Positions 26,645 to 34,512 of a stretch of DNA of 64,000 nucleotides are shown here, piece by piece. The notes under the pieces were generated by a model, which made no database searches, was not told the origin of the DNA, and saw nothing but the letters and a program-made list of their open reading frames with translations. Both the position numbers and the translations under genes were made by a program. The stretch covers positions 1-64,000 of the forward strand of contig JAFAVK010000140.1 of assembly GCA_019242475.1 (NCBI GenBank), read 5' to 3'. The stretch is from Acidobacteriota bacterium. Its GTDB lineage: Bacteria > Acidobacteriota > Blastocatellia > Pyrinomonadales > Pyrinomonadaceae. How positions within the stretch are numbered: the stretch's first letter is position 1; every line of letters begins with the position of its first letter.

Positions 26645-26878
26645 GTAGGCAGATGGCAGTAGGCAGTTACGTCGGTAGAGCAGCAGGCCGGTTGAGCCCC
26701 GGAGGGGCGGCATGTTTATAGCCTCGGCGTTCAATTTCAAATCGAGTCCCGTCAGGGGCGACATAAACATGCCGCTCCTCCGGAGCTTGGATTTCAATAA
26801 CAACCCTAAGCTATAAACATCCCGCCCCTCCGGGGCACTTAACTGCCTACTGCCATCTGCCTACTGCCTACTGCCTTA
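26645..26878. repeat. Nested palindromic element, class B (GTAGGCAG) enclosing a CCCCGGAGGGGC unit
   Basis: Outer arms 26645-26669 and 26840-26864 are perfect 25-nt complements (GTAGGCAGATGGCAGTAGGC…). Inner arms 26696-26722 and 26810-26836 match at 26 of 27 positions (GCCCCGGAGGGGCGG…TTTATAGC). Between them is a diverged unit (about 26752-26786, ACATAAACATGCCGC). The outer 25-mer recurs exactly at 50307-50331. The right end reaches the stop codon of the PQQ gene (26876). About 230 nt, no coding capacity: MITE- or REP-like architecture. This fills the gap 26508-26875. Confidence 0.88.
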
Positions 26879-28726
26879 ATAGCCCTCACTCAAACGGTGC
26901 GCGACGAGGCGGTCGCCCTTGGAGACATACAACAGTCCGGCGGCCTCGTCGCTGATGAAGCGCTCGTCCGGGTCTGAGAGGCGCACCTCGCGCGAGGCGC
27001 GCCCCGTCTCCACGTCCACGCCGACGAGCCCGCGCCCGCCGCCGCTCAGAGAGCTGTAGAAGTACATCCAGCGGCCTTGCAGCGCCGCCAGCCGCCGCGT
27101 CCGCAGCAGGAAGCGCGACAGGCGCGAGAGCTGGCTCGCGGGGTCGAGCCGGTCGAGCAGGCGCTCCGACACGTCATCGGACGAAGGGGTCGTGACGCGC
27201 GGCCGCACGTTCACGCTCGCCGAGGCGCCGCCGCGCCGCAGGCGGCTCAGGGCGCCGTAGGTCGATAATCTGTCGGCCGCGTACTGGCGCGCGTAGGAGC
27301 GCGAGTAGTCGGAGGCGAGGCTCGTCAAGTCCGCCAGCGTGACGTGTGCCGCCAGCCCCGAGGAGCGCAGCCCGGCGAGCGCGCCCGCGATGCGCGCGCC
27401 GCGGAAGACCGTCGAGGCCGCGCCGCCGTACCTGAAATAGAGGGACGCGGCGCGCGCCGCCACGGCCGCCACCGTGCGCAGCAAGCCCCTTCCGGGCGGC
27501 TCGTGCTTCTCGCGCCAGAGCGGCGTCGCCGAGTTGCCGTCGAACGCGGCTAGCTCGTTCTTGCCGCCCAACACCAGTTCCCCGCGCTCGTTCAAAAGCA
27601 GGAAGGCCGCGGCCTCCACCCCGTGCGAGACTTTCAAACGCCGCTTGCCCGTCGCCGCGTCGAGCAGGATGAGGTCGTCGCGGTCGGCCACGGCCACCGT
27701 CCCCGCGTTCGGGATGGCGAAGTTCGTCAACCCTTTATCCGCGCCCTTATACCTCCAGAGCGTCTTGCCGTTCGCCGGGTCGATGGCGCTCACGCCGTAG
27801 GGGCCGCGCGCCGCCGTCTCGCCGTCTTCAAGCCGCGTGAACTGCCCGCCCGTCCTCGCGTAGAGCGTCCCGCCCGCGAGCACAAGCTCCGGCGTCAGCC
27901 CCAGGTCTTTCGACTCCCACTTAACCTCGCCGTCCGCGCGCGAGATGGCGCGCACGCGGCCGCGGCCCGAGACGTAGACGTAGCCCTCGTCGGCCACCGG
28001 GTCGGACTCGGTGAGCGCGAGCCCGTCCTCGTTGACCTTGAACTTCTCGCTCCGACGCTCCTTGCCCGTCCGCGCGTCGAGCGAGGTCAAGCCTTCATAG
28101 AAGAGATACAGACGGCCGTCGAGGAACGCGGGCGGGCGGTAGTTGTCGAGCGTGTAGGGCACCTCTTTATCTTTGTCGTCGCCCCACGCGACGGGCATCA
28201 TCTCGACCTCGCTCTCAAGCTCGCGCTTCCAAAGCTCCTCGCCCGCGGCGAGGTCGAAGACGTGCAGTTCGGGCTTGCGCTTGAACCCCTCGCGCGGCTT
28301 CGACTTCGCGTCGCGCACGAAGACCGCCGCGAGTAAGCCCGCCGACGGCTCGAAGGCCGTCTGCATCACCGCGCCGCGCACCTTGTCGCTGCGCCAGAGC
28401 CCGTCGCCCGTCACGATGTCGAGCGCTTCGAGACGGGTCTTGCTGCCGCTCTCAAGCGTGACCAGCAGCACGTCCGTGCCCGGCACCGCGGCCACGTTCG
28501 TCTCGTCGAGCCGCGCCTCCTTGCGCCGCCAGAGCACGTCGCCCGTCTCTGCTTCGAGGCCGTAGAGCGACTTCTCGGTGCCCACGACGAGCACGCCCAC
28601 GTCGGTCGATTGATAGAAGCGGACGCTTGAGTCGAGCTTCGTTGACCAGGGCTCGGCCGCGCTGGCGAACAAGGGGAAGAGTAAGAGAAGTAGAAGGCCC
28701 GTCAAGACACGCATGGTATTGCTCAT
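26876..28726 (-). CDS. PQQ-type beta-propeller, exported
   Basis: 616 aa with a signal peptide (RVLTGLLLLLLFPLFASAA). Blades repeat the GxLxALDxxTGxxLWR theme: LYGLEAETGDVLWRRK, LEALDIVTGDGLWRSD, LHVFDLAAGEELWKRE, SAIDPANGKTLWRYKG. This is the PQQ-repeat pattern also used by BamB-like scaffolds; no quinone-binding residues are evident. A helical, Arg/Ser-rich insert (about 440-560) interrupts the propeller. I chose ATG 28726 (MSNTMRVL); 28714 is an alternative. Probably a structural or binding protein of the envelope. Confidence 0.82.
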   Translation of the reverse strand: MSNTMRVLTGLLLLLLFPLFASAAEPWSTKLDSSVRFYQSTDVGVLVVGTEKSLYGLEAETGDVLWRRKEARLDETNVAAVPGTDVLLVTLESGSKTRLEALDIVTGDGLWRSDKVRGAVMQTAFEPSAGLLAAVFVRDAKSKPREGFKRKPELHVFDLAAGEELWKRELESEVEMMPVAWGDDKDKEVPYTLDNYRPPAFLDGRLYLFYEGLTSLDARTGKERRSEKFKVNEDGLALTESDPVADEGYVYVSGRGRVRAISRADGEVKWESKDLGLTPELVLAGGTLYARTGGQFTRLEDGETAARGPYGVSAIDPANGKTLWRYKGADKGLTNFAIPNAGTVAVADRDDLILLDAATGKRRLKVSHGVEAAAFLLLNERGELVLGGKNELAAFDGNSATPLWREKHEPPGRGLLRTVAAVAARAASLYFRYGGAASTVFRGARIAGALAGLRSSGLAAHVTLADLTSLASDYSRSYARQYAADRLSTYGALSRLRRGGASASVNVRPRVTTPSSDDVSERLLDRLDPASQLSRLSRFLLRTRRLAALQGRWMYFYSSLSGGGRGLVGVDVETGRASREVRLSDPDERFISDEAAGLLYVSKGDRLVAHRLSEGY

Positions 28727-28752
28727 ATTACGAACCCGACGACTTTCATCAA

Positions 28753-29382
28753 TCAGTCTACCAGCGAGAGGAACTCGGTCAGAATCCTCTCGGTGATGCC
28801 CCAGATCAGACCGTGCTGCGAAGGGTAGGCCGGCCACTCGCGCTCGACGCCCGCGAAGACCATGCGGAAGACGGCCGAGCGCCCGCCGCGCTTCAACTCC
28901 CCGACCGGAACCCAGAAGGCCGCGGCGACCTCCTCACTCAACAGCAACTCCTTCGGCCCGGCGCCCGCGCGGTACTCCCCCGGCGCGACGAAGACGAACG
29001 GCGTCACCGAGACGCGCGGCGCTAAAGGGCTCTGCGGCCTGACGGTGCCGAGCCGCGCCACCGCCTCGCCGCCCGCGCCGAGGTCTATCCCGACCTCCTC
29101 GAACGTCTCGCGCGCGGCCGTCGCCAGCAGGCTCTCGTCCTCCGGCTCCGCGCGCCCGCCCGGCAGCGCCAGGTGGCCCGACCAGTGGTCGTGCTCCGCC
29201 TCCGAGCGCTTGATGACGAGCATCTCCGGCCCCTCCAAACCCTCCCTCAAAACGAGCGCGACCGCGGCCAGCCGCAGCCCGCCGTCCGCGCGCGACTCGA
29301 AATCGTCAGCGAGGGTCAAAGCCACGCCGCCCGCGCCCACGCGCGACCTCAACCTCGTCACGAAAATGGAGAATTCACTCAT
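28753..29382 (-). CDS. NUDIX hydrolase, CoA pyrophosphatase (NudL-like)
   Basis: 209 aa from ATG 29382 (MSEFSIFV). Hydrolyses CoA or oxidised CoA to phosphopantetheine and ADP. IKRSEAEHDHWSGHLALPGGRAE is the CoA-specific NuCoA-type motif leading into the Nudix box, with AARETFEEVGIDL as its REXXEEXG core. C-terminal SQHGLIWGITERILTEFL matches the family. A longer in-frame start adds an Arg-rich stretch with no family match. 26 nt before the PQQ gene's start, same strand. Confidence 0.88.
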   Translation of the reverse strand: MSEFSIFVTRLRSRVGAGGVALTLADDFESRADGGLRLAAVALVLREGLEGPEMLVIKRSEAEHDHWSGHLALPGGRAEPEDESLLATAARETFEEVGIDLGAGGEAVARLGTVRPQSPLAPRVSVTPFVFVAPGEYRAGAGPKELLLSEEVAAAFWVPVGELKRGGRSAVFRMVFAGVEREWPAYPSQHGLIWGITERILTEFLSLVD

Positions 29383-29407
29383 CGAGTAACAACGTTCTGA
29401 GAGGTGT

Positions 29408-30463
29408 TCACCTCGTCCCGAGCTTTGACGGCGCATCCAGACGCGCGACACGTCCGTTCTCACCCACCGCCCACGCCGCATCGCCCCGCGGCGCGATGCT
29501 CAGGGCGTGGAAGCCTTCGGCGCCGAGCCGCTGCCAAGTGCGTCCGCCGTCCGTCGAATAGTCAGAACCGGACGGCCCGACGGCAACGAGCGTATGCCCG
29601 CGCGTCCCGGGTACGAACGCGACGCAAGACCTGTAGCCGCCTGGGCGGCCCGGCGCTTCGAGCGCCGACCAGCTTTTTCCGGCGTCGAAGGTCAAAGCGC
29701 CGTTGCCCGCGGCCTCCGACTCCTTCGTGTAGTCGCCGCCGACGGCCACGCCCGCGCCGCCGTCGAAGTCGAGCGAGAAGACGCCGGCCGCCTTGCCGCT
29801 CGCCAAAGGCGCGGGCGCGGCCTGCCACGTCCGGCCGCCGTCGTTCGAGCGGAAGACGCGCGCGCCCGCGGGGCCGCCCGTGCCGAACCAGGCGTCGGAT
29901 TTGCCGCCGACGGCGACGCACGTGCCGCTCGCGGCAAAGCCGCCTTCACCCGCGAGCGCGGGAGGCATCCCGGCCGCGTCCGCCTCCTTCCAGGTGCGCC
30001 CGCCGTCCTCCGTCCTGACGACGAGGAAGCGGCCTTCGACCGGGTCGCTGACGGCGAGGCCGCGCCGCTTGTCCCAGAAGGCCATGCAGTCGTAGAAGGC
30101 ACCCGCGCGGGCGTTCTGAAACTGTAGAGACCAGCTCCGGCCGCCGTCGTTCGTCTTGTAAATCCTTGAGCGTTCGCCCTCGCCGATGGCGAGCAGGTAG
30201 GCCGTGTCGGCGTCGAAGGCGTCCACGTCGCGGAAGTCGAGTTCGGCCGCGCCGGGCACCTGTCCGGTTTTCCAGGTGCGCCCGCTGTCCGTCGTGCGCG
30301 CGTACGTGCCGCCGGCGCCGCTCGCCCAGGCGACGCGACGGCTGACGGCGCTCACGCCGCGCAGGCGCACGCCCGTCCCCGAGACCTGCGCGACCCACTG
30401 CGCGCGGGCCTCCGCCGCGCAGGTGACGAGCAGCAGCGTGATGAGAGTCGTCGTCTTAAGCAT
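29408..30463 (-). CDS. Exported BNR/YCF48-like beta-propeller
   Basis: 351 aa with a signal peptide (LITLLLVTCAAEARA). Repeated Asp-box motifs: TTDSGRTWKTG, TNDGGRSWSLQ, TEDGGRTWKEA, SNDGGRTWQAA, STDGGRTWQRL. These mark a sialidase/sortilin/YCF48-type propeller. Cyanobacterial YCF48 assists photosystem assembly, but non-phototrophs carry many such proteins of unknown role. 25 nt upstream of the NUDIX gene, same strand. No glycosidase residues are recognised. Confidence 0.85.
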   Translation of the reverse strand: MLKTTTLITLLLVTCAAEARAQWVAQVSGTGVRLRGVSAVSRRVAWASGAGGTYARTTDSGRTWKTGQVPGAAELDFRDVDAFDADTAYLLAIGEGERSRIYKTNDGGRSWSLQFQNARAGAFYDCMAFWDKRRGLAVSDPVEGRFLVVRTEDGGRTWKEADAAGMPPALAGEGGFAASGTCVAVGGKSDAWFGTGGPAGARVFRSNDGGRTWQAAPAPLASGKAAGVFSLDFDGGAGVAVGGDYTKESEAAGNGALTFDAGKSWSALEAPGRPGGYRSCVAFVPGTRGHTLVAVGPSGSDYSTDGGRTWQRLGAEGFHALSIAPRGDAAWAVGENGRVARLDAPSKLGTR

Positions 30464-30496
30464 CGGTCAGTCTGGTAGACGGCTGTATGATGTCGC

Positions 30497-30526
30497 TTGA
30501 CCGCGGCCGCGCTGCTACCTTACAAC
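30497..30526 (+). promoter_or_regulatory. Putative sigma70 promoter of the lytic transglycosylase
   Basis: TTGACC at 30497-30502 and TACAAC at 30521-30526, 18 nt apart. Transcription would start near 30533 and run through a leader of about 210 nt. Confidence 0.5.
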
Positions 30527-30532
30527 AGAAAG

Positions 30533-30741
30533 CGGGAGAAACGAACGGGGCGCGGAAATCCCCGCCTACGCAACTCGAAGGGGCGGAAAAGCATCTTAAT
30601 TCGCAACAATTTACTCCCCCACCGGAGATTTAGAGAGAAACGCCCGAACCAAACAGGTAGGGGCCGCGTACAGACTCCCGGCCGACATTTCCGGCACCGC
30701 AAGTGCCTTTTTATTTGGACTTATCACCCCGGTTGAAGTTG
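30533..30741 (+). promoter_or_regulatory. Structured leader with internal terminator: candidate riboswitch or attenuator
   Basis: The leader contains GGGG-CGCGGAAAT-CCCC and several G/C-rich blocks (GGGGCGG, ACTCCCCCACCGGAG). It ends with an intrinsic terminator, GGCAC (30693-30697) with GTGCC (30703-30707), then TTTTTATTT, only 26 nt before the ATG. A terminator placed ahead of the gene it should express suggests conditional read-through. c-di-AMP (ydaO) riboswitches often control such wall-lytic genes, but I do not find the ydaO consensus. Confidence 0.45.
30693..30716 (+). terminator. Intrinsic terminator inside the leader
   Basis: GGCAC-CGCAA-GTGCC followed by TTTTTATTT, located between the promoter at 30497 and the coding start at 30742. 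Confidence 0.65.
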
Positions 30742-31662
30742 ATGAAAAATTACGTTCCCCGAATCCTCCTTGCATCCCTCCTCGTCTTCGCCGCCATCAC
30801 GGCGGCGAGCGCGCAGACCAGGTCGAAGTCCGCGAAGAAGGCTTCTGTGCCTGCCGAACAGGCCGCGCAGGCTGCCCCCGCGAGCGACTTGCAGAAGTTC
30901 CGCCAGGATTTCATCAAGGCGGCCGAAGACTACCGCGCGAGCCTCGTCGAGCTTTCCAACACTTACGAGGCGAACCTGAAGAAGGTGACCGAGAAGCAGG
31001 AGACGCTCAAAGGTCTCTACGCGGACGGCCTCATCTCGCGCAAGGAGTTCGAGGCGAGCGGGACGGACATCTCCGACGCGCGCGCCAAGGTCGAGGAGAT
31101 GAAGGCGGAGATCGCCAAGGCCGACGAGACCATCGTCGCCGCGCGCAAGCCCGTCGAAGTGTTCACGTCCGCGCCCTTGACGGCCGGGCGGACGGATATT
31201 GCCTGGACGACCGGCAACAAGACCATCGACAACCTGATTCGCCTGAACGGCAATCGCTACGGCGTTGACCCGTACCTCGTCTACTGCGTCATCCGGCAGG
31301 AGTCGGGCTTCCACACGGCCGCGACGAGCCAGGTCGGGGCGATGGGGCTGATGCAGTTGATGCCGGGGACGGCCGCGCGCTACGGCGTCTCGAACGCCTA
31401 CGACCCGGCGCAGTCGATCATGGGCGGCACGCGCTACCTCGCCGACCTGCTGCGGCTCTTCGGCGGCCACGTTGACCTCGCGCTCGCGGGCTACAACGCG
31501 GGCGAGGGCGCCGTGATGAAGTACGGCCGCCGCGTCCCGCCCTACGCCGAGACGCAGAACTACGTCCGCACCATCGGCGCGCGCTACGCGCAGAGCGGCG
31601 GCAACGGCGTCACGCTCACCACCAAGACCGAGGCGCGCGCGGCGAAGGCCGGCACCAAGTAG
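30742..31662 (+). CDS. Lytic transglycosylase (SLT domain), exported
   Basis: 306 aa. Cleaves peptidoglycan between MurNAc and GlcNAc with 1,6-anhydro products. Signal peptide (RILLASLLVFAAITAASA), a helical, coiled-coil-like region (about 50-135: FIKAAEDYRASLVELSNTY…), then the catalytic domain (about 175-290). VIRQESGFHTAATS holds the catalytic Glu; GAMGLMQLMPGTA and LALAGYNAGEGAV are the standard goose-lysozyme-like blocks. ATG 30742 gives the signal peptide; an earlier in-frame start lies in the terminator. The coiled-coil addition may position it at the envelope. Confidence 0.93.
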   Translation: MKNYVPRILLASLLVFAAITAASAQTRSKSAKKASVPAEQAAQAAPASDLQKFRQDFIKAAEDYRASLVELSNTYEANLKKVTEKQETLKGLYADGLISRKEFEASGTDISDARAKVEEMKAEIAKADETIVAARKPVEVFTSAPLTAGRTDIAWTTGNKTIDNLIRLNGNRYGVDPYLVYCVIRQESGFHTAATSQVGAMGLMQLMPGTAARYGVSNAYDPAQSIMGGTRYLADLLRLFGGHVDLALAGYNAGEGAVMKYGRRVPPYAETQNYVRTIGARYAQSGGNGVTLTTKTEARAAKAGTK

Positions 31663-31689
31663 GAAGAGTTGACAGGCAGTCTTTTGAGA

Positions 31690-31720
31690 GGGCGGGGCTT
31701 CGGCCTCGCCCTTTTCGTTT
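31690..31720 (+). terminator. Intrinsic terminator after the lytic transglycosylase
   Basis: AGGGCGGGGC, TTCG tetraloop, GCCTCGCCCT (31690-31713; one G·T), followed by TTTCGTTT. Confidence 0.85.
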
Positions 31721-31724
31721 GACT

Positions 31725-31752
31725 TGCGCGCGGTTCGGGTTGGCGTATGATA
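31725..31752 (+). promoter_or_regulatory. Putative promoter of the HExxH peptidase gene
   Basis: TTGCGC at 31725-31730 and TATGAT at 31747-31752, 16 nt apart. The -10 covers the first upstream ATG of the frame, supporting the later start at 31810. Confidence 0.45.
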
Positions 31753-31809
31753 GAGGCCATCGTTTATGACCTGAATCTCAAACACGAAGTCAGAGAGGAA
31801 TCACTTCCG

Positions 31810-33507
31810 ATGAGAGTGACGCTTACGGTTTGCACGCTGTTGACGGCGCTGTGTGTGCTGCTGCCGACCTTTGCATTTGGACAGAAGGGCGGGGCGGATT
31901 CGGGCGACTTGGCGGAGCTGAACGCGAAGATCAAGCGCTTCGCGCCGACGGTCGTCACGGCCGACACGTCGGGACTGTCGGCGGGCGACCGCCGGGCGCT
32001 CGAAAAGATCGTCGAGGCCGCGAAGCTCCTCGACCCGCTCTTCCTGCGCCAGGTCTGGAGCGGCAACATCGCGCTGCAACGCAAGCTCGAAGCCGACAAG
32101 ACGCCGCTCGGCCGCGCGCGCCTCCACTACTTCATGCTCAACGACGGCCCCTGGTCGCAGCTCGACGAGAACATCGCCTTCCTGCCCGGCGTGCCGCAGG
32201 AGAAGCCCGCCACCGCCGCCCACTACCCCGACGGCATGACCAAGCAGGAGTTCGAATCGTGGGTCGCGACGCTCCCCGAGGCGGAGAAGCAGAAGGCGAC
32301 CGGCTTCTTCTACGCCGTCCGGCGCGACGCTTCGGGGAAGCTGAAGCTGGTGCCGTACAGCCAGGAGTACGGTGAGTTCCTGAAGCCGGCCGCCGCGCTC
32401 CTGCGCGATGCCGCGGGGCTGACGACGAACGCGACGCTCAAGAACTTCCTGTCGAAGCGCGCGGACGCTTTCCTCGACGACGACTACTACGCGTCGGACG
32501 TGGCGTGGATGGATTTGGACGCGCCGATTGACGTGACCATCGGGCCTTACGAGACCTACTCCGACGGACTCTTCGGCTACAAGGCGGCCTTCGAGGCTTA
32601 CGTGACGCTGCGCGACGAGGCCGAGTCGGCGAAGCTGGCGCGCTTCGGCGGCGTCTTGCAGGAGCTTGAGAACAACCTGCCCATCGACCCGAAATACCGC
32701 AACCCGAAGCTCGGCGCCGCGGCGCCCATCCGCGTCGTCAACGTCGTCTACTCCTCGGGCGAGGGCAACTCGGGCGTGCAGACGGCGGCCTTCAACCTGC
32801 CGAACGACGAGCGCGTCGTCCACGAGAAGGGCTCGAAGCGCGTCATGCTCAAGAACGTGCAGCAGGCGAAGTTCGACAAGACGCTCATCCCCATCTCGCG
32901 CGTCGTGCTCTCGAAGGGAGACCAGGCGAACGTCTCGTTCGAAGCCTTCTTCACGCACGTCCTCGCCCACGAGCTGATGCACGGGCTCGGGCCGCACACG
33001 ATCAACGTGGGCGGGCGCGAGACGAGCGTGCGCAAGGAGCTGAAGGACAACTACTCGGCCATCGAGGAGGCGAAGGCCGACATCACGGGGCTCTGGGCCG
33101 TGCAGCAGTTGATAGACAAGGGCGTGCTCCCGAGCTCCATGGAGCAGACGCTCTACACGACCTTCCTGGCGAGCGCCTTCCGCTCCGTCCGCTTCGGCAT
33201 CAAGGAGGCGCACGGCAAAGGCGTCGCGATGCAGTTCAACTACCTGACGGACGAGGGCGCCTTCAAGTACGACCCGGCGACGAAGACCTTCTCGGTCGTG
33301 CCCGCGCGCGTCAAGGAGGCCGTGCGTCGGCTTACGCACGACCTGCTCACGGTCGAAGCCGAGGGCTCGTACGAGGGCGCGAAGGCGATGCTCGACAAGT
33401 ACGGCGTCGTCCGCCCGGAGATGCAGGGCGCGCTCGACCGCCTGACCGACGTGCCCGTGGACATCGAGCCGAGCTACCCGCTCGCGTCGGCGCGCGCCGG
33501 CAGGTGA
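31810..33507 (+). CDS. Exported zinc peptidase, M49 (dipeptidyl-peptidase III)-like
   Basis: 565 aa with a signal peptide (LTVCTLLTALCVLLPTFAFG). HVLAHELMHGLGPHTI gives HExxH at 387-391 and EEAKADITGLW gives the downstream Glu at 419-420. Family M49 has HELLGH (one residue longer) and EECRAE, so this is a variant with a standard pentapeptide motif. QTAAFNLPNDERVVHEKGSKRVMLKN, YYASDVAWMDLDAPIDVTIGPYETY are typical of M49-like bacterial proteins. Expected to remove dipeptides from peptides in the periplasm; substrate unverified. ATG 31810 follows AGAGAGG. Stop overlaps a GTG that opens the next frame. Confidence 0.85.
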   Translation: MRVTLTVCTLLTALCVLLPTFAFGQKGGADSGDLAELNAKIKRFAPTVVTADTSGLSAGDRRALEKIVEAAKLLDPLFLRQVWSGNIALQRKLEADKTPLGRARLHYFMLNDGPWSQLDENIAFLPGVPQEKPATAAHYPDGMTKQEFESWVATLPEAEKQKATGFFYAVRRDASGKLKLVPYSQEYGEFLKPAAALLRDAAGLTTNATLKNFLSKRADAFLDDDYYASDVAWMDLDAPIDVTIGPYETYSDGLFGYKAAFEAYVTLRDEAESAKLARFGGVLQELENNLPIDPKYRNPKLGAAAPIRVVNVVYSSGEGNSGVQTAAFNLPNDERVVHEKGSKRVMLKNVQQAKFDKTLIPISRVVLSKGDQANVSFEAFFTHVLAHELMHGLGPHTINVGGRETSVRKELKDNYSAIEEAKADITGLWAVQQLIDKGVLPSSMEQTLYTTFLASAFRSVRFGIKEAHGKGVAMQFNYLTDEGAFKYDPATKTFSVVPARVKEAVRRLTHDLLTVEAEGSYEGAKAMLDKYGVVRPEMQGALDRLTDVPVDIEPSYPLASARAGR

Positions 33508-33833
33508 AAGGGCAGAGTACGTGCGCGCACGTACTCTGCCCGTGCGCTCCCGTATACGCGACGCCGACCGCCGAGGGCGGGACGAAGCTGACCGTGCTCT
33601 ACGAGCGCAACGTGGCGATCTTCGAGCTGCGCTACGGCGCGCGCTCGGCCGGCTACCGCTTCGGCTACGCGGAAATCTATCTGGACGCGCGCGGGCGCGG
33701 GCAGGGGACGTTCATCCCGGCGGCGAAGGTCAAGCTTGAGGGCGACAACAACTGGGTCGTCGAGGACTTCGGCGAGTTCCCCGCGCGCCTGATGGGCCTG
33801 CGCTCCAGCGGCCGCGTCGGCACCGCGCGCTGA
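33504..33833 (+). CDS. Hypothetical protein, start uncertain
   Basis: Open frame of 109 codons beginning at a GTG overlapping the peptidase stop (GTGA). Its first 13 codons lie in a 32-nt perfect palindrome (33510-33541) and have no protein-like character. From about residue 20 (PTAEGGTKLTVLYERNVAIFELRYGARSAGYRFGYAE…) codon use and composition look real. The natural start may be the GTG near 33594, or the palindrome may have displaced the original one. Not recognised. Confidence 0.45.
   Translation: MKGQSTCAHVLCPCAPVYATPTAEGGTKLTVLYERNVAIFELRYGARSAGYRFGYAEIYLDARGRGQGTFIPAAKVKLEGDNNWVVEDFGEFPARLMGLRSSGRVGTAR
33510..33541. repeat. Perfect 32-nt palindrome
   Basis: GGGCAGAGTACGTGCG and its exact complement, no loop. 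It begins 2 nt after the peptidase stop codon. A cruciform or hairpin with a GCGC centre; no U-tract follows, so it is not a classical terminator. Confidence 0.95.
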
Positions 33834-33847
33834 GGCGTTTTAGAACA

Positions 33848-33901
33848 CCATGCAAACGTGAAGGGGCAAGCCCATGGGCTTGCCCCTTCACGTTTGCATG
33901 G
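33848..33901. repeat. Perfect 54-nt palindrome
   Basis: CCATGCAAACGTGAAGGGGC…CCCA meets its exact complement with no unpaired base: 27+27 nt. Located between the end of the hypothetical gene (33833) and the end of the convergent repeat-protein gene (33924). Too perfect for an ordinary terminator; could fold into a cruciform. Confidence 0.96.
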
Positions 33902-33923
33902 ATTGACTCAAGCGGAGACCGCT

Positions 33924-34352
33924 TTAGAAAATCTTGTGCCAAGTGCGCTGAATCCAGTTGCCGCTCTTCTTGGCGCCCTTCTTGGTCGCGCCGCCGACAT
34001 CCTCGGCCTTGTCGCCGACTTCGTTGGCCGCCTTCTTCGTCCCGTGTGCGGCGACCTTCGCGCCCTTGGCCGTCTGGTCGCCCACGTCCTCGGCCTTGTC
34101 GCCGACCTCGTTGCCGGCCTTCTTCGCGCCGTGGACGGTGGCGTCCTTCACGTCGCCGGCCTTGTCGCCGACTTCGTTGGCGCCCTTCTTCGTGGCGCTG
34201 CCAGTCTTCTTGGCGCCCTTGACCGTGGCGTCTTTCACGTCGCCGGCCTTGTCGCCGACCTTCTCAGTTACGCTCTTGTCCTGATTCTCCTGCGCCGCCG
34301 CACCGGCGACGAGCGCCAGCGAGAAGAGGAACGTTGCCAAAACTTTACGCAT
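33924..34352 (-). CDS. Secreted LEA-like repeat protein
   Basis: 142 aa. Signal peptide (KVLATFLFSLALVAGAAA), then four imperfect repeats of about 18-22 residues with the core EVGDKAxDVxDATxxGAKK, and a basic C-terminus WIQRTWHKIF. Lys/Asp/Ala-rich amphipathic repeats resemble group 3 LEA and related desiccation proteins (TAKG, KKGA). Likely protects envelope components in dry or hot conditions; inference. Strong signal for concerted repeat amplification at DNA level (TTGTCGCCGAC units). Confidence 0.8.
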   Translation of the reverse strand: MRKVLATFLFSLALVAGAAAQENQDKSVTEKVGDKAGDVKDATVKGAKKTGSATKKGANEVGDKAGDVKDATVHGAKKAGNEVGDKAEDVGDQTAKGAKVAAHGTKKAANEVGDKAEDVGGATKKGAKKSGNWIQRTWHKIF

Positions 34353-34512
34353 TGCCGCATGCCTCCCGTTCAGTGAACACCTGTAGTGAAATCAGTCGCT
34401 TCCTAGCTCGTGCGGTTAGTGGTCGCAAGCAACATGCCACGGCGGGCGCAGTAAGGTCAGGGGCCGCCTCCGGCTGACAGCCTCGGGCGTGGCTGCTATC
34501 TTTCTGTGCGGA

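Noticed and set aside
26645-26878. CRISPR array
   Set aside because: Repeats are inverted, not direct with regular spacers; no cas genes in the window.
30533-30741. ydaO (c-di-AMP) riboswitch
   Set aside because: Context is right but the consensus blocks (GGGGGAACC, CCGAATCCG, CAGCTAACCTCG) are not found by eye; kept only as an unspecified attenuator.
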